Source: Metridium senile
Taxonomy: Eukaryota; Cnidaria; Anthozoa; Actiniaria; Metridiidae
DNA length: 64,000 nt
Assembly: GCA_949775045.1 (NCBI GenBank)
Contig: OX459104.1
Span: 18,177,819-18,241,818 of the forward strand
Reading direction: 5' to 3'
In this document: in pieces, positions 44,701 through 55,542 of the stretch
Position numbering within the stretch: the stretch's first letter is position 1
Layout of the letters: each line of letters opens with the position of its first letter
Translations under genes and position numbers: made by a program
Notes under the pieces: model-generated
The model's database searches: none
Told to the model about the DNA's origin: nothing
The model's input: only the letters and a program-made list of their open reading frames with translations

Positions 44701-47700
44701 CGAGAGTAATATTGTTTCAGTTATTTGACGACGCTTTCAAATGGCTTCCGAGTAGATTGACTGAAAAAGAGCGGGTCGGAACTGGCTTTCATTGAGACTT
44801 ACAAACATTGTAAGAATATAATAGTAAAATTACTGCAGCTTTCTGCATCAATCCAAATCGAAGATCTTTTAAAGACAAACGGTTTTGTTTATATCTCTGT
44901 ATCAAAGAAATTCAAGAAACAAAACCAGAGTTTTACTAAAGGTTTTAGCTGACACAAACAAGTGAACAACGATATGGATGTTATAGCGAGCTGAAATTAA
45001 TCGGTCTTCTGGACGGTCGCATCGAGACAAAAAAATCCTGCGCAAGCTTATTTTTTCGACAAATAATAATGAGACTAGGCCGGGGATGAATAATATACTA
45101 TTAACAATACGATCTTCAATAATATCCACAGAAATGAGTCCCGCCGCGGAAACAATCCCCAATTGCCGCGGAAATAATCCCGAGAAAAATTATAGACCCG
45201 CGTGATTAATGGGACTGGATCGCGGACTGTCCCTTTTGATAATCTGGTATCAGGACTGGATATTTTTTTATTAGAAAATGAAAACATTTAATTCTAACTC
45301 CAAAACAAAACTGACAAAAATTTAAAATCAAGTCAGGGATAGTATGAAATGATTATGAAATGACTACTGATGAACACTGTTCTTTTAAAAGGTCTTAGAC
45401 ATAAAATGATATTTATAAAAACAATTATAACTCAACAGAATACACTGATTTCTAACCGATCAAAAAGGAGAAAATAAAAATACCGATATCAATTTTGCTT
45501 GGAGGCGTAGCTTTGTCGACAACGAAAACAATTTTTGAAATAATATGATTTTTTTCCGATTTTAGATATTGTTTAATTGCGGAGTAGTTAATTTTCAATA
45601 GAAATTAATTAATTTATTGATAGGTTGATCAATTAATTGGTGGTGTAATCAATTACTATATTGTTCGCTTGTTCGTTCGTTCGTTCGTTCGTTCGTTCGT
45701 TCGTTCGTTCGTTCGTTCGTTCGTTCGTTCGTTCGTCTTTTTTACATTCGATCCCTTATTCACTGTTCTTCCTTCTCAATTTGATCTATTTACTAGGATC
45801 ATTTCCGCGGCATTTGGGGTTTGTTTGCGCGGCGGGGATCATTTCTGTGGCGATTGAGAATCATTTCTGTGGTGGAAATCATTTCTGCGGCGGGGATCAT
45901 TTCCGCGGCTGTACAACACTTCCTTACTTCAAAAACGCTGTTAACTTTGTAGACAAACATATCGTGAATTTGACAGCTTTTCAAAGTGAAAAAGCAACAC
46001 ATATTTGAACGAAAGATAGCTTAACTCACCGCTGTGTTGTTTACAAGTAGATATTAAAACATAAATTTAAAGTATACTTTTCAAATATTATTGAGGTATG
46101 TGAACGAGCTTAATGGTCTTTAGAGAATTCAAAAATACATTTGTGTAGGTTTTTGTAATATTAATTTGATTTTCTTAATTTTTGCTTGTCAAAACGTTTG
46201 CAAAAAATAACCAATGCTCGTCACTTCGCCTTCAAATGTACCACGGCCGGTTTTTGTGTATTTTATTGCATTCTCTCGATGTTTTGTTTAATTCAATATC
46301 GTACATACGTTTCTCCTGCTATTTCTGTCCGATAATTTTACCAAATTTAATAATTACTTAAGAAAATCTTTTAAATTGTTCAAAAACTACTATCCGTTTC
46401 GAACCGCGGTCTTCCTAGGAGAATATTAACTGGTCCGAGATTGAATCTAACCAATCAGATTGATCTATTTACTAGAGCGGGGCTAGTTGCTACCATACGG
46501 TTTCTTTCGTTTGTCCTTTCTTTACTATGAGATCAAGAAAAGGCAAAGGTTTCTCAGTTTTTCTATTAACATCACCACTGTACTTGTAATTCTAAATTAT
46601 TGTGCGTTTTGCAGTTTGTATTTCAACATATATTCAAAACCAAACTTAGTGGGAAAAAACCTGCTAAATATAGCGGTGGACACAAAATAGTAAAATTCGT
46701 ATCTCGAGCTCCCATCAGTATCCTCTATGTCTCTAACGTTTTTCACCTCTTTTAATTTGCTCAGGAAGAAAATCGATAGTCTTAACATTAATATAATTAA
46801 TGCGTTTACTATTGATATCAGTGAGATTTAATGTATAACAATTTGAAGATATACTTTCTATTTTGTACAGCCTGTTTGTATAAAAATGTTGAGAAAATAT
46901 CCAGTGATAAAGAGCCCATCACAAGTCTTTTATATCCAGAATACTATCCAGCCGAAGACAATCAATGCACATGGACCGTCACAGCGCCTGAACATCACGT
47001 TGTTGGGTTTATGTTAACTGACTTTGACATGGGCCAAGGAGACTATGTACATCTACGAGATGGAGAGGATGAAAAGGCTGTGCTATTGGAAGCTTCTAGA
47101 AGTAAACCAAAACTAGGTCAATGGAGGACATCTAGTGGACGGCATCTTTGGGTTAAGTTCAGCTCCACTGGCAAGCATTTCACTTTTAAAGGATTCAATA
47201 TAAAGATTAAGTTTATAAAAACGCCAAAAGGTAAATGTCTGTTAACATGATGTATTTTGTACACGTTATTCTCAAATTGCATGCTAATGAAGTTGATGTG
47301 TACTTTTCAGCATGTTTATCGTCGATGGTTTCATTGGTAAACACATCTGACAACAGTTTAAGTCCTTTCGATTCTTTATATCCAAACAATCTACATTGCA
47401 CGTGGCTTATCACCGCACGTTCACACCAGATAATAAAATTCTGGTTCTCAAAGTTTGCCTTGGCCCAACGGCCAGGGCACTTTTTAGTTATAAGAGACGG
47501 TGTGAACGAGAGTGCTGCGGTGTTAAAGAATTTTACAACTAAGCCAGGCTTGGACGAAAGATGGACGTCTTCTGATAAATATTTGTGGATAAGGTTTAAA
47601 TCTGATGGGGAAGATATTGATGCGGGATTCAATCTGACATGGAGATTTGTCACAAATCCTAAAGGTATTAGTGCTAGAGTACAAACACTAAAAGTGTGCA

Positions 47701-50700
47701 ACATAAATACCACTAAATACTGCTAAATTATGCAAATTCTATTGTTCTCTATTGTTTAATCAACACTATTTAGTGGTAAATACTACAAAGTATTGCACAC
47801 TTTTACTGTTTGTACTCTAGTACCAAAATGTAGGCTACCTAATTATAATCAAAGCAATCTGGCCATCTGAACAACATGCAAGACCCACGGAAATTATATT
47901 CCCTATTTCGCTATGACGTCATACATTGTTTACATGAACAATAGTCATAGAGAGTTTAAATAAATATTTTATGATTTTTAATATACTATTTAACTATACA
48001 TACTTTAAATGAAAACTAAGGAGTAAACTAGTATAGACTGCGTCGGTGTTTGATATAAGCAATAGGTGATAGAATGAAATTTGTAACACCGTAAAAAATG
48101 TTAACTTATATCAAAAAACTCATTAATAATTTGTAACACCGTAAAAAATGTTAACTTATATAAAAAAACTCATTAATGATTCATGACGTTTTGTCCAAAT
48201 TTACAAGAGAAGTCGCTTTAAATCCTGATAAAGATTCACCCTAATTTACATAAACTTTAACCTGAATTTTCTCTAATAAACTTTCATAAATCAAAACACA
48301 AAATATAGGTCAATAAACTCGCAGATCGTTTTTTATCAGGTCTAAAACCACTTGGCTTCGCCTCGTGGTTTTAAATCCTGTTAAGACACTCCTGCTCGTT
48401 TATTAAACTATACTTGATTTTACTGACGTTTCGAGCTTTAGCCCATCGTCGAAGTAAAAGCTACCTATACATACTTTAGCTACCGCATTAACACAATAGA
48501 TTGTTTTGATGTCCATACCTTTGAATATCGAATGAACAAATTAAAATAAGCATGAACGAAACCATACTCACGGATTGTACATGTGTATGGTTTGCTAAAG
48601 AAATATCGGTAAATCATTATTTTTTGTATTTTACTTTCCAGCATGTTCTTCCTCATCTCCTAAAAAAGAATTCAGTGATGAAAAACCTATCGAAAGTCCT
48701 TTCTACCCTGATCGATACGCAAACGACCAAGAATGCACGTGGCTCATCACCGCACCCCAAAATAATAAAGTTGGTTTTGAATTGAAAACGTTTGACTTGG
48801 GTAAAGGAGACTATTTAGAGCTAAGAGATGGTATGAATGAGAGTGCTTTGGTGTTGAAGAATTTAACAAGTGGAAGACGTCCACCGAAAGAGATGCAAAT
48901 ATCTACTGGACAGTACTTATGGATTAAGTTTAAGTCTGATCACCAGCATGTCGATGTAGGATTTAGTATTATTTTGAACTTCCAAAGCAAACCTATCAGC
49001 CGTAAGTAAGGGTTGAGTACGTTTCGTTAACATAGTTATCTTGAGAAATTTGATTCCGAGCTATTGGTTCATTGACCAATCGTCTAGAAAGGATGTTAGC
49101 GGTGACAATTGGTTCTTAGTTTGTTGTGACTTTAGTTTTCCCTGACGCGTATCAAACTTTGTCATATTGTTCTGTGTCCATTTCAAAGTGATAATTGTTT
49201 CAAATGGTCCGTTGATCGTCTTTTCACTATCATCCTAAAGCCGATTCTTACGCGAACATGTTCGTCAGTTGTCCGGAAGGACGTCGGCCGTTCTTCTAAT
49301 TGATTGTATTAAATATACTGTGGGGTAACTCAAAAATCCAAATGGCTGACCAATATTTTCTGTGTTGGACTGCGCGCGCTGTGCTGAGTTAGTCTACTTT
49401 CAGTACAAAACAGAGTTATTTTTTCTGATTATATTTTTTTACAATGGGTTGCTAAGTAAACTTTAATTGAGTTCTATGCTGTAGTTTATAAAAACGATAT
49501 TCGGTTGTCAAGGTAACAACAACAAACTTAACATTCAACTTGTTGGGAATATGCTAGGAATTAGATTTCTCAAGATAACCGCGTGTTGACAAAGCGTATT
49601 CAACTATAAAATGAAACCATTACACAACCATATTTTGCATCTCAGAAACGTATTGTTTTTGATTTTCATATGCAGCACGTGGTGAAGGTGATCCAAAAGT
49701 CTCTTCGGGTACTTTGGTAGGAGTAGGCCTTGGTTCTGGTGTTTTGGTGCTTATCTTCATTTCTTTGCTGTACCTCTTTATCAAGAAAAGAAAAGAAATG
49801 AAGGAAAGGTACGTTTAAAAACTGAAGGACTGTAGAAATATAAAATAGTAAATAGATGTTGATATCACTTTCAAATTACTCATAGTATATCAAAGGTTTT
49901 CTTGCTTACATTACTACAAGGATTTTGTCATTTATTACTACAATATCTTTAGCACATTCTTGAATATATTTGAGAATTACATGATCCTTTTAAACTCAAA
50001 CTGAAGCATATGCTTCCGAATTGAATTCATTGTAAAGTCAAACCTGCCAAAGTTTTTGAAGGAAAGTTCTATATTATATATATTGTACGTACCAAAGACA
50101 TGTCTTTGATTAAGCTTGTTTTGCAGGGCTTCCGCCATTAAAGACCCTTGGGCTGTTGATATCAGTCAAATAGTGTTTTTAGAGGAGCTCGGTCAAGAAG
50201 CATTTGGGAGAGTTTGGAAAGGACAAATGGATAAAAATGCACTTGAAGCCCATCCAAATGAAACATCTTCAAACAAGGACAACCAAGACAGCACGAATAG
50301 TATGATTGTGGCGGTTAAAATATTACATGGTTAGTAAGTGATTGCTGCGAGCGAAGCGAGTAGCAACACTAATTCCGACGGTATCCCTTTGTACTTGTGG
50401 ACGAGCGTTCCTGGATTATATATAGTGATAAAATCTCGATTTTCGGGCGGGCTGGCGATGATTTCCGAACATGTAATACGTTAGGTCAGCAACTTTCGCC
50501 ATTAAAGTACCTAATTTATATACTAGAGACCAGAGTCTATTCTGTGGGAAATTCCTAAGCCAAAGAAGATATAAATAAGTCAACTTCTCGAACGAGTTAT
50601 GGCCAGTCACACAGCAACGCTTGCAATATGGAATTTCAGTGTGATTCCAAACTGATTACGTTAACATATTCGATCACATTCGAGATTTGATCACGCTAAT

Positions 50701-53700
50701 CCACGAGCGCTAATCACATGTAAGTTAATATTACTAAAAACATACAATTTTGTACATTCTTGAATATAGCTAGGAAGATAATATAATTAATAAGTTGGCT
50801 TCTCGAGTGAGTTATGGCCACTTATCAGTGTGATTTTAAACTGATTACATAAACATATCACATTCGAGATCCACGAGCGCTAACCACATGTAATAAACTA
50901 AAAACATACAATTTCGTACATTCTTGAAAATAGGAAGATAAAAAGTCAGCTTTTCGACAAGTTATTGAACATAATGCCTACATATCCACCCAATAGCCAG
51001 GATTCGGCTGCCTGTGGAATATTATGTAAACAGCTCGTTCCACGGAATAGTTTCATCAAATTATCCGAGTTTTTCGCACTGTAATAATCTCAAAATCAAA
51101 CTTATTTATTGCTGGAAGCATTGATCAAGGTCACGAACGACTTTTAGTGACATTTCTCGCGGGAAAAGACAATGTTCTTTTACGAGTTTTTCAGCGCTGT
51201 TATGTGCTCAGAGTTTGTCAATGAAACTTTGGCCACCGTAGATCAGATCTTTATTACCGAAGGAGATTGACTTTATCTGGATGCTCTTTGAAGTAGAATC
51301 ATCCCTGATACAGAGACGTTGTCCTTATACTATCTGTCGCAGTCTGAGTTAGTGAATAGGAAACTTGAGTTATAATTCTTACATTTGTTTATTAAATTTT
51401 GCACAAAATAATCAGGTAAACAGTGGTGTTGACTATTAGTGAACGTAAATAAAGACCCTTGTCCTTTGTTGAAAGTCGACTTCTCGAAAGAGTTATGGCC
51501 AGTTACACACAGCAATGCTTGCAAATTCTAAAGTAACCGTATTCGATCCCATTCGAGATTCGATCACGCTACTTCACGAGCGCTAATCACATGCATGTAA
51601 TATTACTATTAAAAAACGTACAATTTCGACAAGTAATTGAACATAATGCTTACATATTCGCTTACTGAATAGCCAAGATTGGGCTGCCTGTGGAATATTA
51701 TGTAAACAGCTCGCAGCATTTCACTTTTGATAGAAACGGCTAGTAATAATAGTATATACTACATCCAAGGCACATTCTCTTTAGGAAGAACTAAAACAGA
51801 CACACTAATAAAAATGTTAAAACCATAGTATCAAATGTTTTTCTTGCAGAAGGAGCATCTGCACAAGAGCAAAGTGAATTTCTTCGCGAAATCGAATTCA
51901 TGAAAACTGTTGGGTGCCATAGGAACATCATTGCAATGGTTGCCTGTTGTACCAAAGAGGAACAACCCTTTTTAGTTGTGGAGTTTGCACAATACGGTGA
52001 TTTACTCAATTTACTGAAAGAAAAACGCAACAAGGTAAGTGTTGCACATTTCCACAATATTTTGAAAATGGATATTTTATCGCATAATCTTGTTGTTTTT
52101 AGACGTACGTCAATGTTCGTCCGTCTTCAATCAATGAACCTTCATCATCAACTTCATCAAATTCCGATGTAGGCTATGACACGAAACAAAGTTTGGAAAG
52201 TTTGTTGGAAGAGTTAAATTCCTTCTCGTGGCACATTGCACAGGGAATGGTATGTAGAAAAAGATCAATGTTTAACTGTGATGTGGTCATAGTCCAGGTC
52301 TCTTCTGGACATAAATATATCATATCTAAGCTGGTTATGTTTCAAGTACTGTGTTTTTTCTTGTAATAGGGGCTATGTTGGTCTTGTGATTCATGATTTC
52401 TTTTGGATCACAAAATTCAAAAGTTTATTTTGGTGCCAGCTCCACTTTAGAGTTCAGTGATTACTGATGATATATATCCCACTCAAATGATTGACAATTT
52501 GTATGCTTGACCAGCTTCTTGTGTTGTGTAGGAATACCTTTCGTCGAAAGGAATCGTTCACCGTGATCTCGCTGCACGCAATATTCTCGTCGCTGATGGC
52601 TTTGTCGCCAAAGTTGCTGATTTTGGACTCTCTCGTCAAGTGAACTATCAGGATAAATTCTATCAAGCCCTGGGACGTCGTAAACTGCCTATCAGATGGA
52701 CATCTCCTGAAGCTCTTGAAGACCAGATCTATACCAGTAAAAGTGATGTGTAAGCAAAACCTTAATTTTAATTTACACTGATTTTAACTATTTTTAAAGA
52801 GGGAAATCTTTTGCTTCAAATAAAAGCCCAGACTGTTGCAATTTGAACTTATTTCATGCACATAGTGTTTTTGCTCTATTCCACAGTAGCATTTTGATTC
52901 TATTTCAAGGATAGTTTTTTAGCTCTATTCCACAGTAGGAATTTGATTAATCATGTTTGTGGATAAAGTAAATGTGGCTGATGATATAATAATAAAGTAT
53001 GTTGTGTTGTTTACAGATGGTCTTATGGTATAGTCCTATGGGAGATATACTCCATCGGTAAGTAATGCTGGAACACAAAAATATAGGCCATATACGCAAG
53101 CGTCTTACCAATTAAAAAGACTCAAGCTGAAACTAACTAAAATTGAAAATTAAAATAATTCTACCTATTTTCAATAATAAGTCCGATGTTGGATATTCCA
53201 CGTTTTATGTTTCAAACAGTAAATAAATTTTATTGTTGGTTGCGGAAAACCAGTCTAACACGTCTTGATGATGTAATGTTATGTGGGGCCTATAGAGCAT
53301 TTCACATACGTCTAAATGCACTTTACACTTATCGAAAGGGCTGATGGCGGCTTACAATCTTGAAGAATTAAATTAGTAGTAAGTATGTATTAGTATGATC
53401 TGTCACTGATGGTGGTCAATGACAGGGTTTGTTACGTCCCCAGTGGTTCTTTTACGTTCCTCCAATGCAGGTTAGTGAGTGTAGTGTGAAGCGACGGGAC
53501 CTCCGATTTAACGTCCTTAACGATTTAACGCGAACAATTTACAGATGGAAAATAACAAAGTCAGTACATTCTCCTCAATTATTTTAAGACCCCGAGTGTG
53601 TTGGTCTGGCCGGGGGTACAAACTTTGCATGCAAATCCGATGCTCTACCTGTGTTGTTCGATGACCGAAACTAGATGAGAAATACACTGGATTGTAACAA

Positions 53701-54475
53701 CAACAAGCTTGTTTAATCCGCCATCTTGGAATACACACTACAAGAATACATACATGATAACGAGGCTTGGTACACAGGGTACCCAACACTACACTACCAA
53801 ATTAGCTAACTGGGATGCGGTTAATGATGTCTATTTATTTTTTGTTGGATTTTATTGACAGGAAAGCTACCCTACAATACTATCTATATCGAAAAACTTT
53901 TGCGCTTCCTTAAAAAAGGAAACAGGATGGAAAAGCCGGATCTGTGTCCAGACGACATGTAAGATATATTGACATACATTAATATTGTTCTAATATATGA
54001 GCTGAAACAATATTAATTTCAAGTTACATTGGAGGTTTCAACATAGAACACTGCTCACATTTTGTTGAGTGAATCAAAGATAACACGAAAGCTTTTAAAA
54101 TCCCTCGAACAATCGCAGCTCACATATATGAACCATTCTCAATCTGCGGTTTGAATTCAGTCATGCCAAATCTAGGATTCGAATCAAGCGAGCGACATCT
54201 TCACCAGTTTTCACCATTCATGACATATACATCTAAGATTCCTATTTTCAAATTATTTCCATTGTCTTTACCCTAGGTACAAAGTTATGAAAAGCTGCTG
54301 GAACGAGCACGCTGAGGAAAGACCATCATTCAGTGACATCATAAAGACCCTTGAGACAATGATGACAAAAGACACGCCATATGTGGAAATGATCGAGATG
54401 GGTGAGGATGAAGAGGGGTATACCATACCCTATGATGTCAGCGATATGGAAAGCGAAGTTTCTGACATGGTGTAG
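41364..54475 (+). CDS. CUB-repeat receptor tyrosine kinase (13 exons found, 5' exon missing)
   Basis: Joined exons 41364-41729, 44133-44480, 46871-47230, 47311-47664, 48642-49001, 49676-49808, 50127-50329, 51850-52034, 52103-52249, 52532-52749, 53017-53057, 53862-53958, 54277-54475. Every intron is GT-AG and every phase agrees, giving 1002 residues to the stop after a split first codon. Layout: five CUB domains, a transmembrane helix, and a split tyrosine kinase with HRDLAARN, DFG and LPIRW, then a short tail. It is presumably a cell-surface receptor that autophosphorylates on ligand binding. YGDLLN and the kinase insert recall the PDGFR/VEGFR/KIT/FGFR class, but the ectodomain has CUB in place of Ig domains. 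The first exon (signal peptide, ending phase 1) was not found upstream. Confidence 0.85.
42716..43668. mobile_element. Inverted-repeat element of about 950 bp in RTK intron 1
   Basis: TTCATAACCAGAAGTGTCCA and TCTTCATTGTTAA...CTATACC...ATCAAGATGTATAAGTTATT at 42718-42795 are mirrored at 43575-43665. Arms reach about 110 bp. No transposase frame; the interior has GACTGTCACG and scraps of other repeats. Confidence 0.75.
44133..44480 (+). CDS. RTK exon: CUB domain 2
   Basis: Acceptor TTTTTTTGCAG, donor ATAG|GTAAGT; phase 1-1, 348 bp. Contains ACTTRYTRLYYAPSTIASPF, YPDDYPNNQDCRWIIDPP, FSLAQGDVLTIGDYD, LTLCFWRCYIEFKSD. Four cysteines, the canonical CUB complement, unlike the other four domains. 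It lacks the DG.NESAVVL block of its neighbours. Confidence 0.85.
45661..45735. repeat. (TTCG)n microsatellite
   Basis: About 18 TTCG units in RTK intron 2. Downstream, 45795-45912 holds about 20-bp repeats of GGGATCATTTCCGCGGC whose complement appears at 45125-45185, making a partly inverted structure. Confidence 0.85.
46871..47230 (+). CDS. RTK exon: CUB domain 3
   Basis: Acceptor TTTTGTACAG, donor AAAG|GTAAAT; phase 1-1, 360 bp. ACLYKNVEK, YYPAEDNQCTWTVTAPE, FDMGQGDYVHLRDGEDEKAV, SSGRHLWVKF. The FD.G.GDY...RDG motif is where CUB domains often bind calcium. Only 80 bp separates it from CUB 4. Confidence 0.9.
47311..47664 (+). CDS. RTK exon: CUB domain 4
   Basis: Acceptor TACTTTTCAG, donor AAAG|GTATTA; phase 1-1, 354 bp. 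ACLSSMVSLV, YPNNLHCTWLITAR, RDGVNESAAVLKNFT, RWTSSDKYLWIRFKSDGED, FNLTWRFVTNPKG. Two cysteines and NFT/NLT glycosylation sites. Confidence 0.9.
47677..47817. mobile_element. 141-bp MITE with GAGTACAAACACTAAAAGTG ends
   Basis: Starts 12 bp after the CUB 4 donor. Perfectly mirrored ends, TA on both sides (47675-47676, 47818-47819). Sister copy at 59470-59606 also TA-flanked. It sits so close to the splice site that it may affect splicing. Confidence 0.85.
48000..48180. repeat. Copies of the 97-bp repeat and a 46-bp tandem block
   Basis: GTAAACTAGTATAGACTGCG as at 2422-2790, then two tandem copies of TTTGTAACACCGTAAAAAAT...AACTCATTAA. In RTK intron 4. Confidence 0.7.
48418..48455 (-). ncRNA. 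Hammerhead-like motif with 7-bp stem I
   Basis: Minus strand: TTTTACT, TCGACGA, T, GGGC-TAAA-GCTC, GAAAC, GTC, AGTAAAA. Stem I is a perfect 7-bp duplex and stem II and the GUC site are kept, but the core reads UCGACGA in place of CUGANGA, so activity is doubtful. Inside RTK intron 4, antisense to the gene. Confidence 0.4.
48642..49001 (+). CDS. RTK exon: CUB domain 5
   Basis: Acceptor TTTACTTTCCAG, donor AGCC|GTAAGT; phase 1-1, 360 bp. ACSSSPKKEFSD, NDQECTWLITAPQ, FDLGKGDYLELRDGMNESAL, STGQYLWIKFKSD, VGFSIILNF. Closest in motif to CUB 1, 3 and 4, consistent with tandem exon duplication. Confidence 0.9.
49676..49808 (+). CDS. RTK exon: transmembrane segment
   Basis: Acceptor CATATGCAG, donor AAAG|GTACGT; phase 1 to 2. 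Encodes PRGEGDPKVSSG, then the hydrophobic TLVGVGLGSGVLVLIFISLL and YLF, then IKKRKEMKER, a basic stop-transfer. GxxxG-like glycine spacing in the helix could aid dimerisation. Confidence 0.9.
50127..50329 (+). CDS. RTK exon: kinase N-lobe 1
   Basis: Acceptor TGTTTTGCAG, donor CATG|GTTAGT; phase 2 to 1. DPWAVDISQIVFLEELGQEA, FGRVWKG is the nucleotide loop; the second glycine of GxGxxG is replaced by Glu. An insert of about 25 residues (NALEAHPNETSSNKDNQDS) follows, then VAVKILH with the beta-3 lysine. Confidence 0.9.
50335..51760. repeat. Repeat-rich RTK intron
   Basis: 50335-50500 matches the repeat at 24710-24890. Further on, CGAG(T/A)GAGTTATGGCC, CACGAGCGCTAA.CACATG and GGCTGCCTGTGGAATATTATG recur at about 50575, 50800-50890 and 51485-51680. 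No exon-like segment is seen. Confidence 0.6.
51850..52034 (+). CDS. RTK exon: kinase N-lobe 2 and hinge
   Basis: Acceptor TTTTCTTGCAG, donor CAAG|GTAAGT; phase 1 to 0. EGASAQEQSEFLREIEFMK gives helix C with its glutamate; HRNIIAMVACC; then FLVVEFAQYGDLLNLLKEKR, the hinge, with YGDLLN as in KIT/PDGFR-class kinases. Confidence 0.92.
52103..52249 (+). CDS. RTK exon: kinase insert and helix E
   Basis: Acceptor TTGTTTTTAG, donor AATG|GTATGT; phase 0-0, 49 codons. TYVNVRPSSINEPSSSTSSN followed by SDVGYDTKQ is a short serine-rich insert with tyrosines that may recruit SH2 proteins; then LNSFSWHIAQGM begins the C-lobe. Confidence 0.9.
52532..52749 (+). CDS. RTK exon: catalytic and activation loops
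   Basis: Acceptor TTGTGTAG, donor GATGT|GTAAGC; phase 0 to 2. EYLSSKGIVHRDLAARNILV has the catalytic Asp and the LAARN typical of tyrosine kinases; KVADFGLSR; activation loop VNYQDKFYQALGRRK with two tyrosines; LPIRWTSPEAL; SKSDV. All key residues are present, so this lobe looks active. Confidence 0.95.
52860..52945 (-). repeat. Reverse copy of the 3904-4145 repeat unit
   Basis: Two partial units with GCTCTATTCCACAGTAG and TTTGATT; complementary to the tandem repeat at 3904-4145. In an RTK intron. Confidence 0.65.
53017..53057 (+). CDS. RTK exon: 41-bp micro-exon (DVWSYGIVLWEI)
   Basis: Acceptor TTGTTTACAG, donor ATCG|GTAAGT; phase 2 to 1. Encodes VWSYGIVLWEIYSI, kinase subdomain IX. Too short for automatic ORF calling but required for the frame and motif continuity. 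Confidence 0.92.
53862..53958 (+). CDS. RTK exon: kinase subdomain X
   Basis: Acceptor TTATTGACAG, donor ACAT|GTAAGA; phase 1 to 2. GKLPYNTIYIEKLLRFLKKG, NRMEKPDLCPDDM, matching the PY.......G.R...P..C...(M/L) pattern. Confidence 0.9.
54277..54475 (+). CDS. RTK exon: subdomain XI, tail and stop
   Basis: Acceptor TTACCCTAG. YKVMKSCWNEHAEERPSFSD includes CW....ERP.F. The acidic tail has YVEM and EEGYTIPYDVSDME, with tyrosines in contexts that could bind SH2 domains, and ends DMV at TAG 54473-54475. Confidence 0.93.
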
Positions 54476-54544
54476 TATTATCAGTGTCACTTAATTGTTA
54501 TATAAGTAAGAAATAATTTCGTATTAGAGCCGTTTTTATTAACT

Positions 54545-54835
54545 CACTCTATAGTGTATCACTCGTTAATGTACCTCAATTCCATTGTGTTCTTTTGTTG
54601 TTATTTTACTATCACACTTTAACTAATACACTTTGTCTCACGAGTTAATGAAAGCAACTTTAAGTTACGGAAACTTGTTTAATCAAAGCGTATAGAGTGG
54701 CTTCCATTAAACTGTGAAACAAAGTGCACTTATTAAAGTGTAATAGTCAAAAAACACAATAGAAAACAAAAGAATTAGAGTGAAATAGTCATAAAGTATA
54801 TTTCACAATTGCAAGTTTATGAGAATCACTCTAGC
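54545..54835. mobile_element. Foldback element in the RTK 3' flank
   Basis: ATCACACTTTAACTAATACA, CTTTGT is mirrored by ACAAAGTGCACTTATTAAAG, TGT, and TTCTTTTGTT by AACAAAAGAA farther out. It begins about 70 bp after the stop, so it probably lies within the 3' UTR. Confidence 0.6.
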
Positions 54836-54959
54836 TAGAAACACTAACATAGCCTATATCAGTTTAACTTAGATAGTTATACTAGTTATCTTAAACTGAT
54901 TTTTACTAAAAATGTTGCAACTTTGACGCTGGCAAATTTACAAATAGTTCGAAATCTAA

Positions 54960-55325
54960 ATCAATGAATAAATCAATCAATCAATAGATGGACTGATAAA
55001 AAAATGAATGAAAGAATGGATGGACTGATGAATAAATGAATGAAAGAATGGATGGACTGATAAAAAAATGAATGAAAGAATGGATGGACTGATAAATAAA
55101 TGAATGAAAGAATGGATGGACTGATGAATAAATGAATAAATGAATGAAAGAATGGATGGACTAATAAAAAAATGAATGAAAGAATGGATGGACTGATGAA
55201 TAAATGAATGAAAGAATGGATGGATGGACTGATGAATAAATGAATGAAAGAATGGATGGACTGATGAATAAATGAATGAAAGAATGGATGGACTGATGAA
55301 TAAATGAATAAATGTATCAATAAAC
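54960..55325. repeat. About 36-bp minisatellite (GAATGGATGGACTGAT)
   Basis: About ten units of AATGAATGAAAGAATGGATG plus GACTGATGAATAAAT or GACTGATAAAAAA. The minus-strand serine/histidine/isoleucine frame is a repeat artefact. Confidence 0.9.
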
Positions 55326-55542
55326 TATGAGAGAACAAAAAAGCACAAACAAATAAGTTAAATAATAAATAAAATAGAAACATCGACGCAAAATTACAAA
55401 TAGCCTTATCGGTTATGCATAAATAATAAATAGATAGATAAATATAAATAAACTAGACGCATAACTGCGTGAACTCGGGCTTCATTGCGATTATGTAATC
55501 ATTTTCTTGGATTAGCTTGAGATGATTTGAAGCAAAAAAAAG

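Noticed and set aside
47213..47713. 166-aa minus-strand frame
   Set aside because: Shadow of CUB exon 4, whose plus-strand frame has splice sites and domain motifs.
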